A stretch of DNA of 64,000 nt from Ornithinibacillus xuwenensis (lineage in GTDB: Bacteria > Bacillota > Bacilli > Bacillales > Amphibacillaceae), in assembly GCF_039614845.1 (NCBI RefSeq), contig NZ_JBDIML010000002.1:620001-684000 (forward strand), written 5' to 3'. Position numbers and translations under genes: made by a program. Under the pieces are notes generated by a model, which was given only the letters and a program-made list of their open reading frames with translations, was not told the DNA's origin and searched no databases. Positions 16,629-24,918 of this stretch are shown piece by piece (the first letter of the stretch is position 1; each line of letters starts with the position of its first letter).

Positions 16629-17091
16629 TTTGCTCAAATAGTTTTATAATGAAAAATAAACAAAAATTCCAAATATATAAAAAAACACCTTGTCCGCAAG
16701 TCTTTCCATCTATTTTTAATCATAATCCTTTCCTTCCAGTAATAAAATGTTACAAACCAAGCATTCAGTAAGTCTGAGGTGAGAGCTTATGTGGCTCTTA
16801 ATAACAAAACATTATTTGCTTGATTACATATTACTTCACAGAAGAAATTAGCTAACGGAACCTTAACAATTCATGAATCCACTACTTATATGAACGTACT
16901 ACATACCATCATTTACATATATTCACTAATATGTAACCTGATTCCACTAGATGATACATCTCATGGCCACTTAATAAGTCAGCTTTACAGTCAAGTAGAG
17001 TTGGACAATCGAAAAGTGTCGAGAACATTTTTTCGAATCACCTAGTCTCATACCACACCTCAGAAATATTCAACATAGGGAGGCGAACGGT
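16629..17091. other. Long leader/intergenic region upstream of spoIIID
   Basis: No large gene. It holds the small ORF at 16789-16851 and an unsupported 51-codon frame at 16890-17045 that lacks a ribosome site. The spoIIID promoter should lie here; CATACCAT near 16902 resembles a sigma-E -10 element, but no matching -35 is seen. Confidence 0.4.
16789..16851 (+). CDS. Possible 20-codon leader ORF upstream of spoIIID
   Basis: ATG preceded by TGAGGTGA at good spacing, encoding MWLLITKHYLLDYILLHRRN. In B. subtilis a short upstream ORF (usd) must be translated for spoIIID translation, but usd lies next to spoIIID whereas this frame ends 240 nt before it. The role is uncertain and it may be chance. 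Confidence 0.3.
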   Translation: MWLLITKHYLLDYILLHRRN

Positions 17092-17376
17092 GTGCACGAT
17101 TACATCAAAGAAAGAACTATCAGGATAGGTGAACATGTTGTAGAAACGAAGAAAACCGTCCGAGTGATAGCAAAAGAATTTGGTGTTTCCAAAAGCACAG
17201 TGCATAAAGATTTAACAGAACGTTTACCAGAAATCAATCCAGAATTAGCCCAAAAAGTAAAAGAAATCTTAGAGTACCACAAGTCGATTCGACATCTTCG
17301 TGGTGGGGAGGCAACACGTAAAAAGTACAAAATAACCGATCCCACAGAAGAAGAAGCAGCAACTACAGTTCAATAG
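17092..17376 (+). CDS. spoIIID: Sporulation transcriptional regulator SpoIIID
   Basis: Mother-cell DNA-binding regulator, 94 aa, nearly identical in its first 70 residues to B. subtilis SpoIIID. It has the N-terminal MHDYIKERTIRIG, a helix-turn-helix at about 23-44 (VRVIAKEFGVSKSTVHKDL), and the basic C-terminal segment SIRHLRGGEATRKKYK that contacts DNA. GTG start with AGGGAGG 8 nt upstream. It activates and represses sigma-E and sigma-K genes. Confidence 0.97.
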   Translation: MHDYIKERTIRIGEHVVETKKTVRVIAKEFGVSKSTVHKDLTERLPEINPELAQKVKEILEYHKSIRHLRGGEATRKKYKITDPTEEEAATTVQ

Positions 17377-17872
17377 CAACATATCATCACCCTTTTACAT
17401 GAAGGAGGTGACTGATAGAAGCGTACTTAGGATGTAACAGATGGGTTAAAGGGAGAGCGCACCTTTAGAAAGTTATCCAAAGATAAGCGTGAGAAAACTA
17501 ATTCTTTGGGTAACCATTAATAGGTGTGTTTTTCTGTGGGAGCGTGTTGTGAACCTCCATCCGGCAATTAATTATATTTGAGTCGCCAATTTCTTGAATT
17601 AACGATTTGTTCGTATCATTCAACCAAAATACGGGAGTAACTTTCTAATAATACCTTGTATTTACAGCCTCATTAAGCAGCCAAGTCTTTTATATTTTAG
17701 GAATACATAAGTCCCAATCCCTCTCTTTACCCCAAATCCAACGCCTTTAAACAAAATAATCCTTCTTTTTTCCTATAATTGCAGTTTTATGTAGATATTT
17801 GTGGTATTATAATATATAAGTAGCATTGTGTTTTCGGACAGGTGCGGAAGTATTCACGCGAGGAGGATTATG
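17377..17872. other. Intergenic region spoIIID-mbl
   Basis: No supported gene. A 12-codon frame beginning ATGAAGGAGGTGACTGATAG (17399) is probably only a ribosome-site-like coincidence. An imperfect CACCTTTA...TAATAGGTG pairing (17460-17527) ending in TTTTT could end spoIIID transcripts but has a large loop. Confidence 0.35.
17785..17813 (+). promoter_or_regulatory. Candidate sigma-A promoter of mbl
   Basis: TATAAT at 17808-17813 with a weak -35 TTTTAT at 17785-17790 (17-nt spacer). Confidence 0.35.
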
Positions 17873-18874
17873 ATGTTTTCTAGGGATATTGGGATCGACC
17901 TTGGCACCGCTAATGTGTTGATTCATGTAAAGGGAAAAGGAATTGTACTGAATGAACCGTCAGTGGTGGCTATGGATCGTAACACCGGACGAGTGCTTGA
18001 GGTTGGCGAAGCGGCCCGACGCATGGTCGGACGGACACCAGGAAATATCGAAGCAATTCGTCCGCTGAAGGATGGCGTTATTGCTGACTTTGATGTAACA
18101 GAAGCGATGTTAAAATATTTTATAAATAAGATAAATGTTAAAGGATTTCTATCCAAGCCGAGAATGCTCATTTGCTGCCCGACAAATATTACAAAAGTAG
18201 AGCAAAAAGCTATTAAAGAGGCAGCAGAAAAATCAGGTGGCAAGAAGGTCTATTTAGAAGAGGAGCCTAAAGTTGCTGCTATCGGTGCTGGAATGGAAAT
18301 TTACCAGCCAAGTGGAAATATGGTCGTTGATATTGGTGGAGGAACTACGGATGTTGCTGTGCTTTCTATGGGAGATATCGTTACTTCTGAATCCATTAAA
18401 ATGGCTGGAGATAAATTTGATATAGAGATTCTACAGTACATAAAACGTAAGTATAAGCTACTTATTGGTGAACGTACTGCAGAGGAAATAAAAATAAGTG
18501 TAGCAACGGTATTTAAAGATGCCCGCCATGAAGAGTTGGATATTCGTGGACGTGATATGGTAACTGGTCTACCTCGTACAATAACTGTACATTCTTCCGA
18601 AATTGAAGAAGCACTTCGGGAGCCAGTTTCCTTAATCGTTCAAGGAGCGAAATCGGTTCTTGAACGCACACCACCTGAATTATCTGCTGATATTATTGAT
18701 CGCGGTGTTATTCTAACTGGCGGTGGCGCATTAATTCATGGAATAGATCAGCTATTGGCTGAAGAACTAAAAGTACCAGTATTCTTAGCAGAGGAGCCAA
18801 TGCATTGTGTGGCAAAAGGAACTGGTATCATGCTCGAAAACATTGATAAGGTTGAGCGTAGAAATATCGTTTAA
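17873..18874 (+). CDS. mbl: Cell-shape actin homologue Mbl (MreB family)
   Basis: Bacterial actin that moves with lateral wall synthesis enzymes. 333 aa, the length of B. subtilis Mbl. It has the actin phosphate-1 loop IGIDLGTANVLI, phosphate-2 motif DIGGGTTDVAVLS, and the adenosine motif VILTGGGALIHG. Start: AGGAGG at 17861-17866 favours the second ATG at 17873 (6-nt spacer) over the adjacent ATG at 17870 and any longer form. The neighbours spoIIID upstream and flhO/flhP downstream distinguish it from mreB and mreBH. Confidence 0.96.
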   Translation: MFSRDIGIDLGTANVLIHVKGKGIVLNEPSVVAMDRNTGRVLEVGEAARRMVGRTPGNIEAIRPLKDGVIADFDVTEAMLKYFINKINVKGFLSKPRMLICCPTNITKVEQKAIKEAAEKSGGKKVYLEEEPKVAAIGAGMEIYQPSGNMVVDIGGGTTDVAVLSMGDIVTSESIKMAGDKFDIEILQYIKRKYKLLIGERTAEEIKISVATVFKDARHEELDIRGRDMVTGLPRTITVHSSEIEEALREPVSLIVQGAKSVLERTPPELSADIIDRGVILTGGGALIHGIDQLLAEELKVPVFLAEEPMHCVAKGTGIMLENIDKVERRNIV

Positions 18875-18907
18875 CGAAAATCATAGGTAAAGGGGAGGCG
18901 CATTGTA

Positions 18908-19711
18908 TTGTTACGAGGATTTTATACTGCAGCAAGTGGAATGCTTACGATGCAAAGACAACAAGAAGCACTAGCGAATAATATAGCGAATGCAAATACG
19001 CCAGGATATAAAGCTGACCAGGCATCTATACGAGCGTTTCCTGAAATGCTTATGTATCAGATGGGATCGGAAAATATTCCGACTAAGCAATCGAAAAATC
19101 TACCTGTACAAAACCCAATAGGTTCTATGAATACTGGTGTCTATGTACAGGAATATGTTCCTAATTATGTACAAGGATCATTACGTGAAACAGGCGTAAC
19201 GACTGACCTTGCTCTAATAGATGGTGTTTTTCCAGATGAAACTGGAAGCATCTTTTTCACGGTACAAAATGAAAATGGTGAAGCTCGTTATACGAGAAAT
19301 GGTAACTTTACTGTAGATGGACAAGGGAATCTAGTGACCACTCAAGGATACTATGTGCTTGACCAAGCGGGCAATCCAATTCAAACGGATGGAATGGAAT
19401 TCACTGTAACTCCAGAAGGACAGTTACAGATAGGAGCACAAAACATCCAGCTTGGAATTGCTTATGCGGCGAATGCTAATGAACTAGAAAAAGAAGGAAA
19501 TGGTCTTTTTAATGGTGAGGCAGGACCGGTACCTGCTGGAGTTACCTATAACGTTCAACAGGGATATTTAGAGCAATCAAATGTTGATGCAACACAATCG
19601 ATGACACAAATGATGGAGTCCTATCGTCTATTTGAAATGAATCAGCGTGTATTAAAAGCCTATGACGAAAGCCTAGGGAAAGCTGTAAGTGAAATTGGAC
19701 GAATTGGATAA
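18908..19711 (+). CDS. flhO: Flagellar rod/hook-basal body protein FlhO
   Basis: FlgF/FlgG-type flagellar rod protein, 267 aa. The N-terminal rod motif AASGMLTMQRQQEALANNIANANTPGYK is visible, as is the C-terminal segment with SNVDATQSMTQMMESYRLFEMNQRVLKAYDE. TTG start with GGGGAGG 9 nt upstream. Just 33 nt after mbl, followed by flhP, as in B. subtilis. Confidence 0.93.
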   Translation: MLRGFYTAASGMLTMQRQQEALANNIANANTPGYKADQASIRAFPEMLMYQMGSENIPTKQSKNLPVQNPIGSMNTGVYVQEYVPNYVQGSLRETGVTTDLALIDGVFPDETGSIFFTVQNENGEARYTRNGNFTVDGQGNLVTTQGYYVLDQAGNPIQTDGMEFTVTPEGQLQIGAQNIQLGIAYAANANELEKEGNGLFNGEAGPVPAGVTYNVQQGYLEQSNVDATQSMTQMMESYRLFEMNQRVLKAYDESLGKAVSEIGRIG

Positions 19712-19738
19712 TCATATTAGAGAATAGGAGGGAAAGTC

Positions 19739-20560
19739 ATGTCTAGAGCAATGATTCAAGCAGCTGTAACCATGAATCAGCTACAACAAAAAATGGATCT
19801 TATCGGAAATAATTTAGCAAACAGTCAAACAACTGGATATAAGACTAAACAAGCAAATTTTGCATCACTTTTATTTCAGCAAATTAATAACATGACCGAC
19901 CCTGCAAATGCAGAGGGAAGACTTACTCCTGATGGTGTTCGAGTTGGTTCTGGTGCAAAGCTTGGTTCCGTAAATATTGATTTATCTTTAGGTGCGATAA
20001 AAGAAACTGGTCGTACACTTGATGTTGCTTTATTAGAAGCAAATCACTTGTTCCAAGTAGCAGTAACAGAGAATAATGTTACGGAAACACGCTATACAAG
20101 AGATGGTTCATTCTACTTAAGTCCACTTGCTAATAATCAAGTGATGCTTACAACGAAGAATGGCGATCCAGTTCTAGGTGTAAATGGACAGATTGTATTT
20201 GAAGATGGTTTCGATGAGATAACTGTTGCAGAAAACGGACAAATTTCGGTAAGACGTGGCAATAATACGGAGGTAGTTGGACAGCTTGATGTTGTAGAGG
20301 CGGTGCGTCCTAGGCTTCTGGAAGCAACAGGTAACAATAATTTTCGTCTACCAGATTTAGAGGCACTTGGCTATAATCAAGGTGAAATTATTCAGGATGT
20401 CGAGGCTTCATTAAGAAGTGGCGCTTTAGAGAATTCGAATGTTGATATGGCCGAGCAGCTAACGGATTTAATCAACGTCCAGCGTTCCTACCAGTTTAAT
20501 GCCCGTACGATATCAATGGGTGATCAAATGATGGGCTTAGTGAATCAATTGCGCTCCTAG
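19739..20560 (+). CDS. flhP: Flagellar hook-basal body protein FlhP (FlgG-like)
   Basis: 273-aa FlgG-family rod protein. N-terminal block MNQLQQKMDLIGNNLANSQT, C-terminal block SNVDMAEQLTDLINVQRSYQ with MGDQMMGLVNQLRS. TAGGAGGG precedes the ATG. It pairs with flhO in forming the distal rod. Confidence 0.93.
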   Translation: MSRAMIQAAVTMNQLQQKMDLIGNNLANSQTTGYKTKQANFASLLFQQINNMTDPANAEGRLTPDGVRVGSGAKLGSVNIDLSLGAIKETGRTLDVALLEANHLFQVAVTENNVTETRYTRDGSFYLSPLANNQVMLTTKNGDPVLGVNGQIVFEDGFDEITVAENGQISVRRGNNTEVVGQLDVVEAVRPRLLEATGNNNFRLPDLEALGYNQGEIIQDVEASLRSGALENSNVDMAEQLTDLINVQRSYQFNARTISMGDQMMGLVNQLRS

Positions 20561-20639
20561 AAAATAATGCCAAAAGTATGATTGACGTAAGAGGATACGA
20601 TAACTTATAGTAATAAAGTAATGAATGTAAGGAAATTAG

Positions 20640-21119
20640 GTGAACCAAGTCATGTCAACAACAAACCAAATGGAGAAGACAAAGGAAGAAGTAACAGCAA
20701 AGCAAGCTGAAGCTTCACCGAAGAGAAAAAAAGCTCCAATAGAACAACCTGTTGCTACAAAGAAGAGCAAAAAACCTTCTGATAAGCCTGAAAAGGAAAA
20801 AAATCAAAAGGATGTTTCAGCAAAAGAGTCGAAAAGAAAAAAATCAGCTAGTGCTGAGATTGAAATGACTGAGACTCTTGCTCAAACAAGAAAGCAACAA
20901 AAGAAAAAACAAAAAGAAGAAAAGCGCAAGAACAAAACGCCAAGACTTCGGATTTTTCCAATATGGCTACGTATTATTATTGTTGCTGCACTTTCTGTAG
21001 TAGCTTTATTCTCTGGTTTAATGATTGGTTATGGTGGTTTGGGTGACGGTGAACCTAAAGATGCGTTAAAATGGGAAACATGGCAGCATATTATAGATAT
21101 AGTAGTTAAGGAAGAATAG
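20640..21119 (+). CDS. EpuA-family small membrane protein (often labelled RNA polymerase subunit beta)
   Basis: 159 aa. Residues 1-100 are Lys/Glu-rich and probably disordered. One membrane helix lies at about 108-130, followed by the conserved EpuA-like end with MIGYGGLGDGEP and TWQHIIDIV. The family is commonly annotated 'DNA-directed RNA polymerase subunit beta', but nothing in the sequence resembles RpoB. Start is ambiguous: GTG 20640 behind AAGGAA, or ATG 20652 behind AGGTG. It sits between flhP and fabZ and ends in a terminator. Confidence 0.7.
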   Translation: MNQVMSTTNQMEKTKEEVTAKQAEASPKRKKAPIEQPVATKKSKKPSDKPEKEKNQKDVSAKESKRKKSASAEIEMTETLAQTRKQQKKKQKEEKRKNKTPRLRIFPIWLRIIIVAALSVVALFSGLMIGYGGLGDGEPKDALKWETWQHIIDIVVKEE

Positions 21120-21147
21120 ACCTGTGCTCTTTTGAGCGCAGGTTTTC
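21120..21147 (+). terminator. Terminator of the mbl-flhO-flhP-EpuA unit
   Basis: ACCTGTGCTC pairs with GAGCGCAGGT (one G.U) around TTTT, then TTTTCT. Confidence 0.8.
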
Positions 21148-21204
21148 TAATATATCGAAAAACGATTTCATAAATTATTATTAGTAATATCCACTTCCAT
21201 TCTT

Positions 21205-21213
21205 TGTTATAAT
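21205..21213 (+). promoter_or_regulatory. Extended -10 promoter of fabZ
   Basis: TGTTATAAT (TGn plus consensus TATAAT) 33 nt before the fabZ start; no strong -35, as is usual for extended -10 promoters. Confidence 0.5.
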
Positions 21214-21245
21214 GGGAGTAAATATACATAAAGGAGCGTTCAATC

Positions 21246-21665
21246 TTGGATATTAACGAAATTAAGAATATAATTCCGCATCGCTATCCATTTCTATTAG
21301 TGGACAAGGTTTTGGAAATGGAAGAAGGACAACGTGTAGTTGGTGTGAAAAATGTTACCGCTAATGAGCCATTTTTCCAAGGACATTTCCCGGATTATCC
21401 TGTAATGCCTGGTGTGTTAATTGTAGAAGCATTGGCTCAAGTTGGAGCAATTGCCATATTAGGAAAAGAAGAGAATCGTGGAAAGCTTGGATTCTTAGCA
21501 GGAATAGATAAATGTCGTTTTAAGCGTCAAGTTAAACCAGGTGATCAATTAAAGCTTGAAGTTGAGATTATTCGAGTAAAAGGGCCAATTGGAAAGGGTA
21601 AAGGAATTGCTACTGTTGACGGTGAGCTAGCCTGTGAAGCAGAAATCACCTTTGCAATTAAATAA
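21246..21665 (+). CDS. fabZ: 3-hydroxyacyl-ACP dehydratase FabZ
   Basis: Fatty-acid synthesis dehydratase, 139 aa, hotdog fold. Conserved IPHRYPFLLVD and the active-site segment GHFPDYPVMPGVLIVEALAQ with its His and Glu. TTG start with AAAGGAG about 9 nt upstream. Same position relative to flhP as in B. subtilis (ywpB). Confidence 0.96.
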   Translation: MDINEIKNIIPHRYPFLLVDKVLEMEEGQRVVGVKNVTANEPFFQGHFPDYPVMPGVLIVEALAQVGAIAILGKEENRGKLGFLAGIDKCRFKRQVKPGDQLKLEVEIIRVKGPIGKGKGIATVDGELACEAEITFAIK

Positions 21666-21705
21666 CTATTTGTGCTGAATTTTAGGATTTTGTTCAAAAA
21701 AATGA

Positions 21706-21737
21706 GTATGTGATATCACGTTTCACATGCTTTTTTT
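21706..21737 (+). terminator. Terminator after fabZ
   Basis: GTATGTGA pairs with TCACATGC (one G.U), followed by seven Ts. Confidence 0.8.
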
Positions 21738-21883
21738 ATGGATATACTCAGACCATCAAAAATGTTCCAACACACTTTAAGCAATTATAAAAATTTGTTA
21801 TTTTTATGTAAAAAAGTCCGTATCACTTTAAGGAAAAAAGGGTAAGCTAATGCCGAAAGTTATTACTACAAGGAGGAAATGTC

Positions 21884-22252
21884 ATGAAGAAAAAATGGCT
21901 TATTAAGTTTGGTACGCCAATTTTGGCATTATCACTTATGACCGCGTGTGGTACGGATGATGAAGATGATCCGATTGAAGATCCTGTAGAGGACGAAGCG
22001 CCGTTAAATCAAGAAGATGATAATGGAGAAGATAACAATCTAGAAAATGGCGGTACCGATGACGGCATGACTGACGATAATGGTACAAACGGAACCAATG
22101 GTACTGATGGGACCAATGGTGAAGGCGGCCTAATGGATGAAGGTACTGAGAACGGTACAGATAATGGAACTGGAGAAGGTACTGAAAATGGTACTAATGG
22201 AGATACCGGAACAGGTACTGACACTGAAAACGGAATGAATGACGAAGAATAA
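21884..22252 (+). CDS. Asp/Gly/Asn/Thr-rich lipoprotein
   Basis: 122 aa. Lipoprotein signal with lipobox LMTAC (Cys22). The rest is low-complexity acidic sequence rich in NGT, NGTD and GTEN motifs, with no domain recognised. It is probably a surface-exposed disordered lipoprotein. AAGGAGGAAATGTC precedes the ATG. Function unknown. Confidence 0.75.
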   Translation: MKKKWLIKFGTPILALSLMTACGTDDEDDPIEDPVEDEAPLNQEDDNGEDNNLENGGTDDGMTDDNGTNGTNGTDGTNGEGGLMDEGTENGTDNGTGEGTENGTNGDTGTGTDTENGMNDEE

Positions 22253-22261
22253 TAAATAGAA

Positions 22262-22294
22262 AATCCCCTGTGTATGTAATCTACTCAGGGGATT
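22262..22294. terminator. Bidirectional terminator between the lipoprotein and YjfB genes
   Basis: AATCCCCTG/CAGGGGATT perfect 9-bp stem between convergent genes; the T run is better on the minus strand. Confidence 0.7.
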
Positions 22295-22299
22295 CTTCA

Positions 22300-22488
22300 T
22301 TAGATTTGAATGTCTACACTTTTTCCTAGTGTTGGATGTGAGACTTGTGGAACGGACTGATTAAGCATTTCCGTTAATTGGTTCCCTTGTTGCTGCATAA
22401 GATTTTTAACATTTGCCATAATTGCCAAACTAGCGTCACTACGAAGTTGACTGTTGGACATAACGACTGACATTGCTGCAATATCCAC
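22300..22488 (-). CDS. YjfB-family putative motility protein
   Basis: 62 aa, beginning MDIAAMSVVMSNSQLRSDAS and ending in SVDIQI, the hallmarks of the small YjfB family (short cytosolic protein with an N-terminal MDI, a central helix and a C-terminal GxxxDIxI). GTG start behind GAGGAGG. The family is linked to motility regulons; the mechanism is unknown. Confidence 0.75.
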   Translation of the reverse strand: MDIAAMSVVMSNSQLRSDASLAIMANVKNLMQQQGNQLTEMLNQSVPQVSHPTLGKSVDIQI

Positions 22489-22704
22489 GTTAAAACCTCC
22501 TCAAATATCCTGTATGTATAGTGTAACATAGTTCCCGTGCTTTGAAGCAAAAAAACTAGTATACGAGTATAATCAACTGAGTAAATTCTCCTAGATGAAA
22601 CCGTCATTTTCGAATAAGAACATGTAAAGAAGCTAAAATTAGACGGGAAGGACTAATTATGTTTTAATTTTCTTATTATCTGAAAAAGGAATGGTGAATC
22701 AATA

Positions 22705-24027
22705 TTGGACACCCCACTTATATCTATAAGTATTGTTGTCATATTAATTATTGCAAACGGTATATTTGCGATGACAGAAATTGCAATTGTAACTTCCAGA
22801 AAACCAAGACTAGAAAAAATCGCTGAAGACGGTGACAAGCGAGCAAGCTTTGCGCTTAAGCTTGCTGAAGAGCCGAATCAGCTGTTATCAACGATACAAA
22901 TTGGGATTACACTAATTGGAGTTGTGACTGGTGCATTTGGTGGTGCCGCGATTGCAAGCCAATTAGCACCTGTTATCGAACAGGTAGAATTTCTAGCCCC
23001 TTTTAGTTCTCAGCTGAGTTTGTTTATTGTAATTGCACTTACAACATATTTATCTTTGATTATTGGCGAATTAGTCCCGAAAAGGATTGGGATGTCAGAT
23101 CCAGAAAAAGTAGCTTTATTAGTTGCGAAGCCAATGTACTATTTTTCTAAAGTTGGCAAGCCATTAATTTGGGTTTTAAGCAAATCTACAGAAGCGGTTT
23201 TAAAACTATTTGGTATTAAACCAACTAATGAGCCGGATGTGACAGAAGAGGAAATTACGCAGTTAATTGAGCAAGGCGTGTACAGTGGTGTAGTTGAAAA
23301 AATCGAACATGAAATGGTTGAACAAATTTTTTATATGGGAGATCAGCGGTTAGGTGATATATTAACACCACGAACGTACTTGGAATGGGTCGACCTAGAA
23401 GATCCGCTTGAAGAAAACCTTCAAATTATGAGTGCTAGTAGTCATTCTGCATTTCCTGTAGGTTCTGGCAGTCTTGATAATTTTCGAGGTGTCATTCATA
23501 CAAAAGTAGCTTTTTCACAATTAATCAAGAAGGAAGAAACATTTAATCTAGAGGATTGTGTTGAGGAAGCATTAGTACTTCCAGAGGCTATGATGGCTTT
23601 TCAGGCACTGGAAAAAATCAAAGACTCTGGTAAGCATCAAGCTGTTGTAATCGATGAATATGGTGGAATCGAAGGGTTTGTTACATTACATGATTTTATT
23701 GAAAGCATTGTCGGAGATATGCCGAATGTAGAGGATATGGATCCAAAAATCATACAGCGAGATGAAACCTCTTGGCTTGCGGATGGATTAATTTCAGTGG
23801 AAGCCTTCAAACGATACTTTGATATTGATGAGCTTGAGGATTTAAGGAGCGAAGCACATACTTTAGGTGGCTACATTACAACATATCTAGGAGATATACC
23901 GAAAGTGAATGATTCCATACAAATTGAACATCTAAAGCTTGAGGTAGTAGATATGGATCATGTACGAGTTGACAAGGTGTTAATCACACAGCTTTTAGAT
24001 ATAGAGACGGAAAATAAAAATGAATAA
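22705..24027 (+). CDS. CNNM/DUF21-CBS-CorC_HlyC membrane protein (hemolysin C family)
   Basis: 440 aa. The N-terminal DUF21/CNNM membrane domain (about 1-180, four hydrophobic helices, family block EEPNQLLSTIQIGITLIGVVTG) is followed by a CBS pair at about 205-325 and the C-terminal CorC_HlyC domain (about 335-425). B. subtilis relatives YhdP/MpfA export Mg2+. Probable Mg2+/cation transporter or its regulator. TTG start behind GGTGA, no better ATG in frame. Confidence 0.85.
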   Translation: MDTPLISISIVVILIIANGIFAMTEIAIVTSRKPRLEKIAEDGDKRASFALKLAEEPNQLLSTIQIGITLIGVVTGAFGGAAIASQLAPVIEQVEFLAPFSSQLSLFIVIALTTYLSLIIGELVPKRIGMSDPEKVALLVAKPMYYFSKVGKPLIWVLSKSTEAVLKLFGIKPTNEPDVTEEEITQLIEQGVYSGVVEKIEHEMVEQIFYMGDQRLGDILTPRTYLEWVDLEDPLEENLQIMSASSHSAFPVGSGSLDNFRGVIHTKVAFSQLIKKEETFNLEDCVEEALVLPEAMMAFQALEKIKDSGKHQAVVIDEYGGIEGFVTLHDFIESIVGDMPNVEDMDPKIIQRDETSWLADGLISVEAFKRYFDIDELEDLRSEAHTLGGYITTYLGDIPKVNDSIQIEHLKLEVVDMDHVRVDKVLITQLLDIETENKNE

Positions 24028-24051
24028 ACTCTCTGAGAAGAGAGTTTTTTT
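24028..24051 (+). terminator. Terminator after the CNNM gene
   Basis: ACTCTCT/AGAGAGT stem with GAGA loop and a run of Ts. Confidence 0.85.
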
Positions 24052-24219
24052 GTTGGGTTTTTTAGGGAATAGTTATGATTGAAAGAAGTAGTACGCAATC
24101 TCTTTTGCATTCCGAATCATGACAAATAACATTCTAGAATGTTATGAAGTGCAGCTTATAACAAAGATTCGGCAAAACTCCACACAACAAAAACAAAAAA
24201 CACAATTAAAAGCTATTGC

Positions 24220-24672
24220 TTATAATTGTGTTCTAGTTTTCCTTCCAGAGGTCTTTCGAATAATTTGGTTCAATACTTCTGAAAACATTAATCCGATGGC
24301 GATTCCACCAGCTAATAACATGACCTTTGCTGAATATTGGACGGCATTGAAGTAATCATTTTGAACAAAACTGCGCATTGCCTCGTACGCCATTCCACCA
24401 GGAACAAGGGGAATGATTCCAGATACATTAAAAATAATAATTGGGGTTTTGTAGACACGAGAGCAAATCTGACTCAATAGCGCTACTAACATGGCACCTA
24501 GTATAGTAGCGGGTACAGTATCCATACCATTTTGAACAAATAAATAATAGACAATCCACCCGGCCATTCCGACTATTCCACATTGGAATAGGACCTTGCG
24601 AGGTGCATTGAATAAGATTCCGAATCCTGCTGATGCGACAAAGCTAGTAATTAGCTGGGCAACTATAGCCAT
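24220..24672 (-). CDS. ThrE-type threonine/serine exporter, small subunit (YjjB-like)
   Basis: 150-aa membrane protein, about four or five helices, of the DUF3815/ThrE_2 family. Conserved segment IFNVSGIIPLVPGGMAYEAM. Such proteins pair with a larger ThrE/DUF1212 half, here encoded at 27164-27907 on the same strand but separated by a gene on the opposite strand. GGAGGAATCATGT lies before the ATG at 24672, so the in-frame ATG five codons earlier is not used. Confidence 0.8.
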   Translation of the reverse strand: MAIVAQLITSFVASAGFGILFNAPRKVLFQCGIVGMAGWIVYYLFVQNGMDTVPATILGAMLVALLSQICSRVYKTPIIIFNVSGIIPLVPGGMAYEAMRSFVQNDYFNAVQYSAKVMLLAGGIAIGLMFSEVLNQIIRKTSGRKTRTQL

Positions 24673-24918
24673 ACATGATTCCTCCATTAACCGTTTAGTA
24701 CATGAATCTTATTTTATACTGAATCATTCCGATTACGCAAATCGGTAATAATTTCCACAAAAACTAAAAAAAATGACGGAAATATTCGTATTTTGTTAAT
24801 TCGTAAAACGAAATACCTAGATGTTGTGAAGAAAACTATTTATATTAAGGGACCTTTATACTATAATTTATATAAGATTATCGGATAAATGTTCATTTTA
24901 GAAAAGGAGAGCTAGCTC

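Noticed and set aside
16890..17045. 51-codon frame upstream of spoIIID
   Set aside because: No ribosome site before the ATG and no recognisable protein features; the 16789 frame is better supported.
20640..21119. True RNA polymerase beta subunit
   Set aside because: Despite the common database label for this family, the protein is a 159-aa Lys-rich membrane protein with no RpoB motifs.
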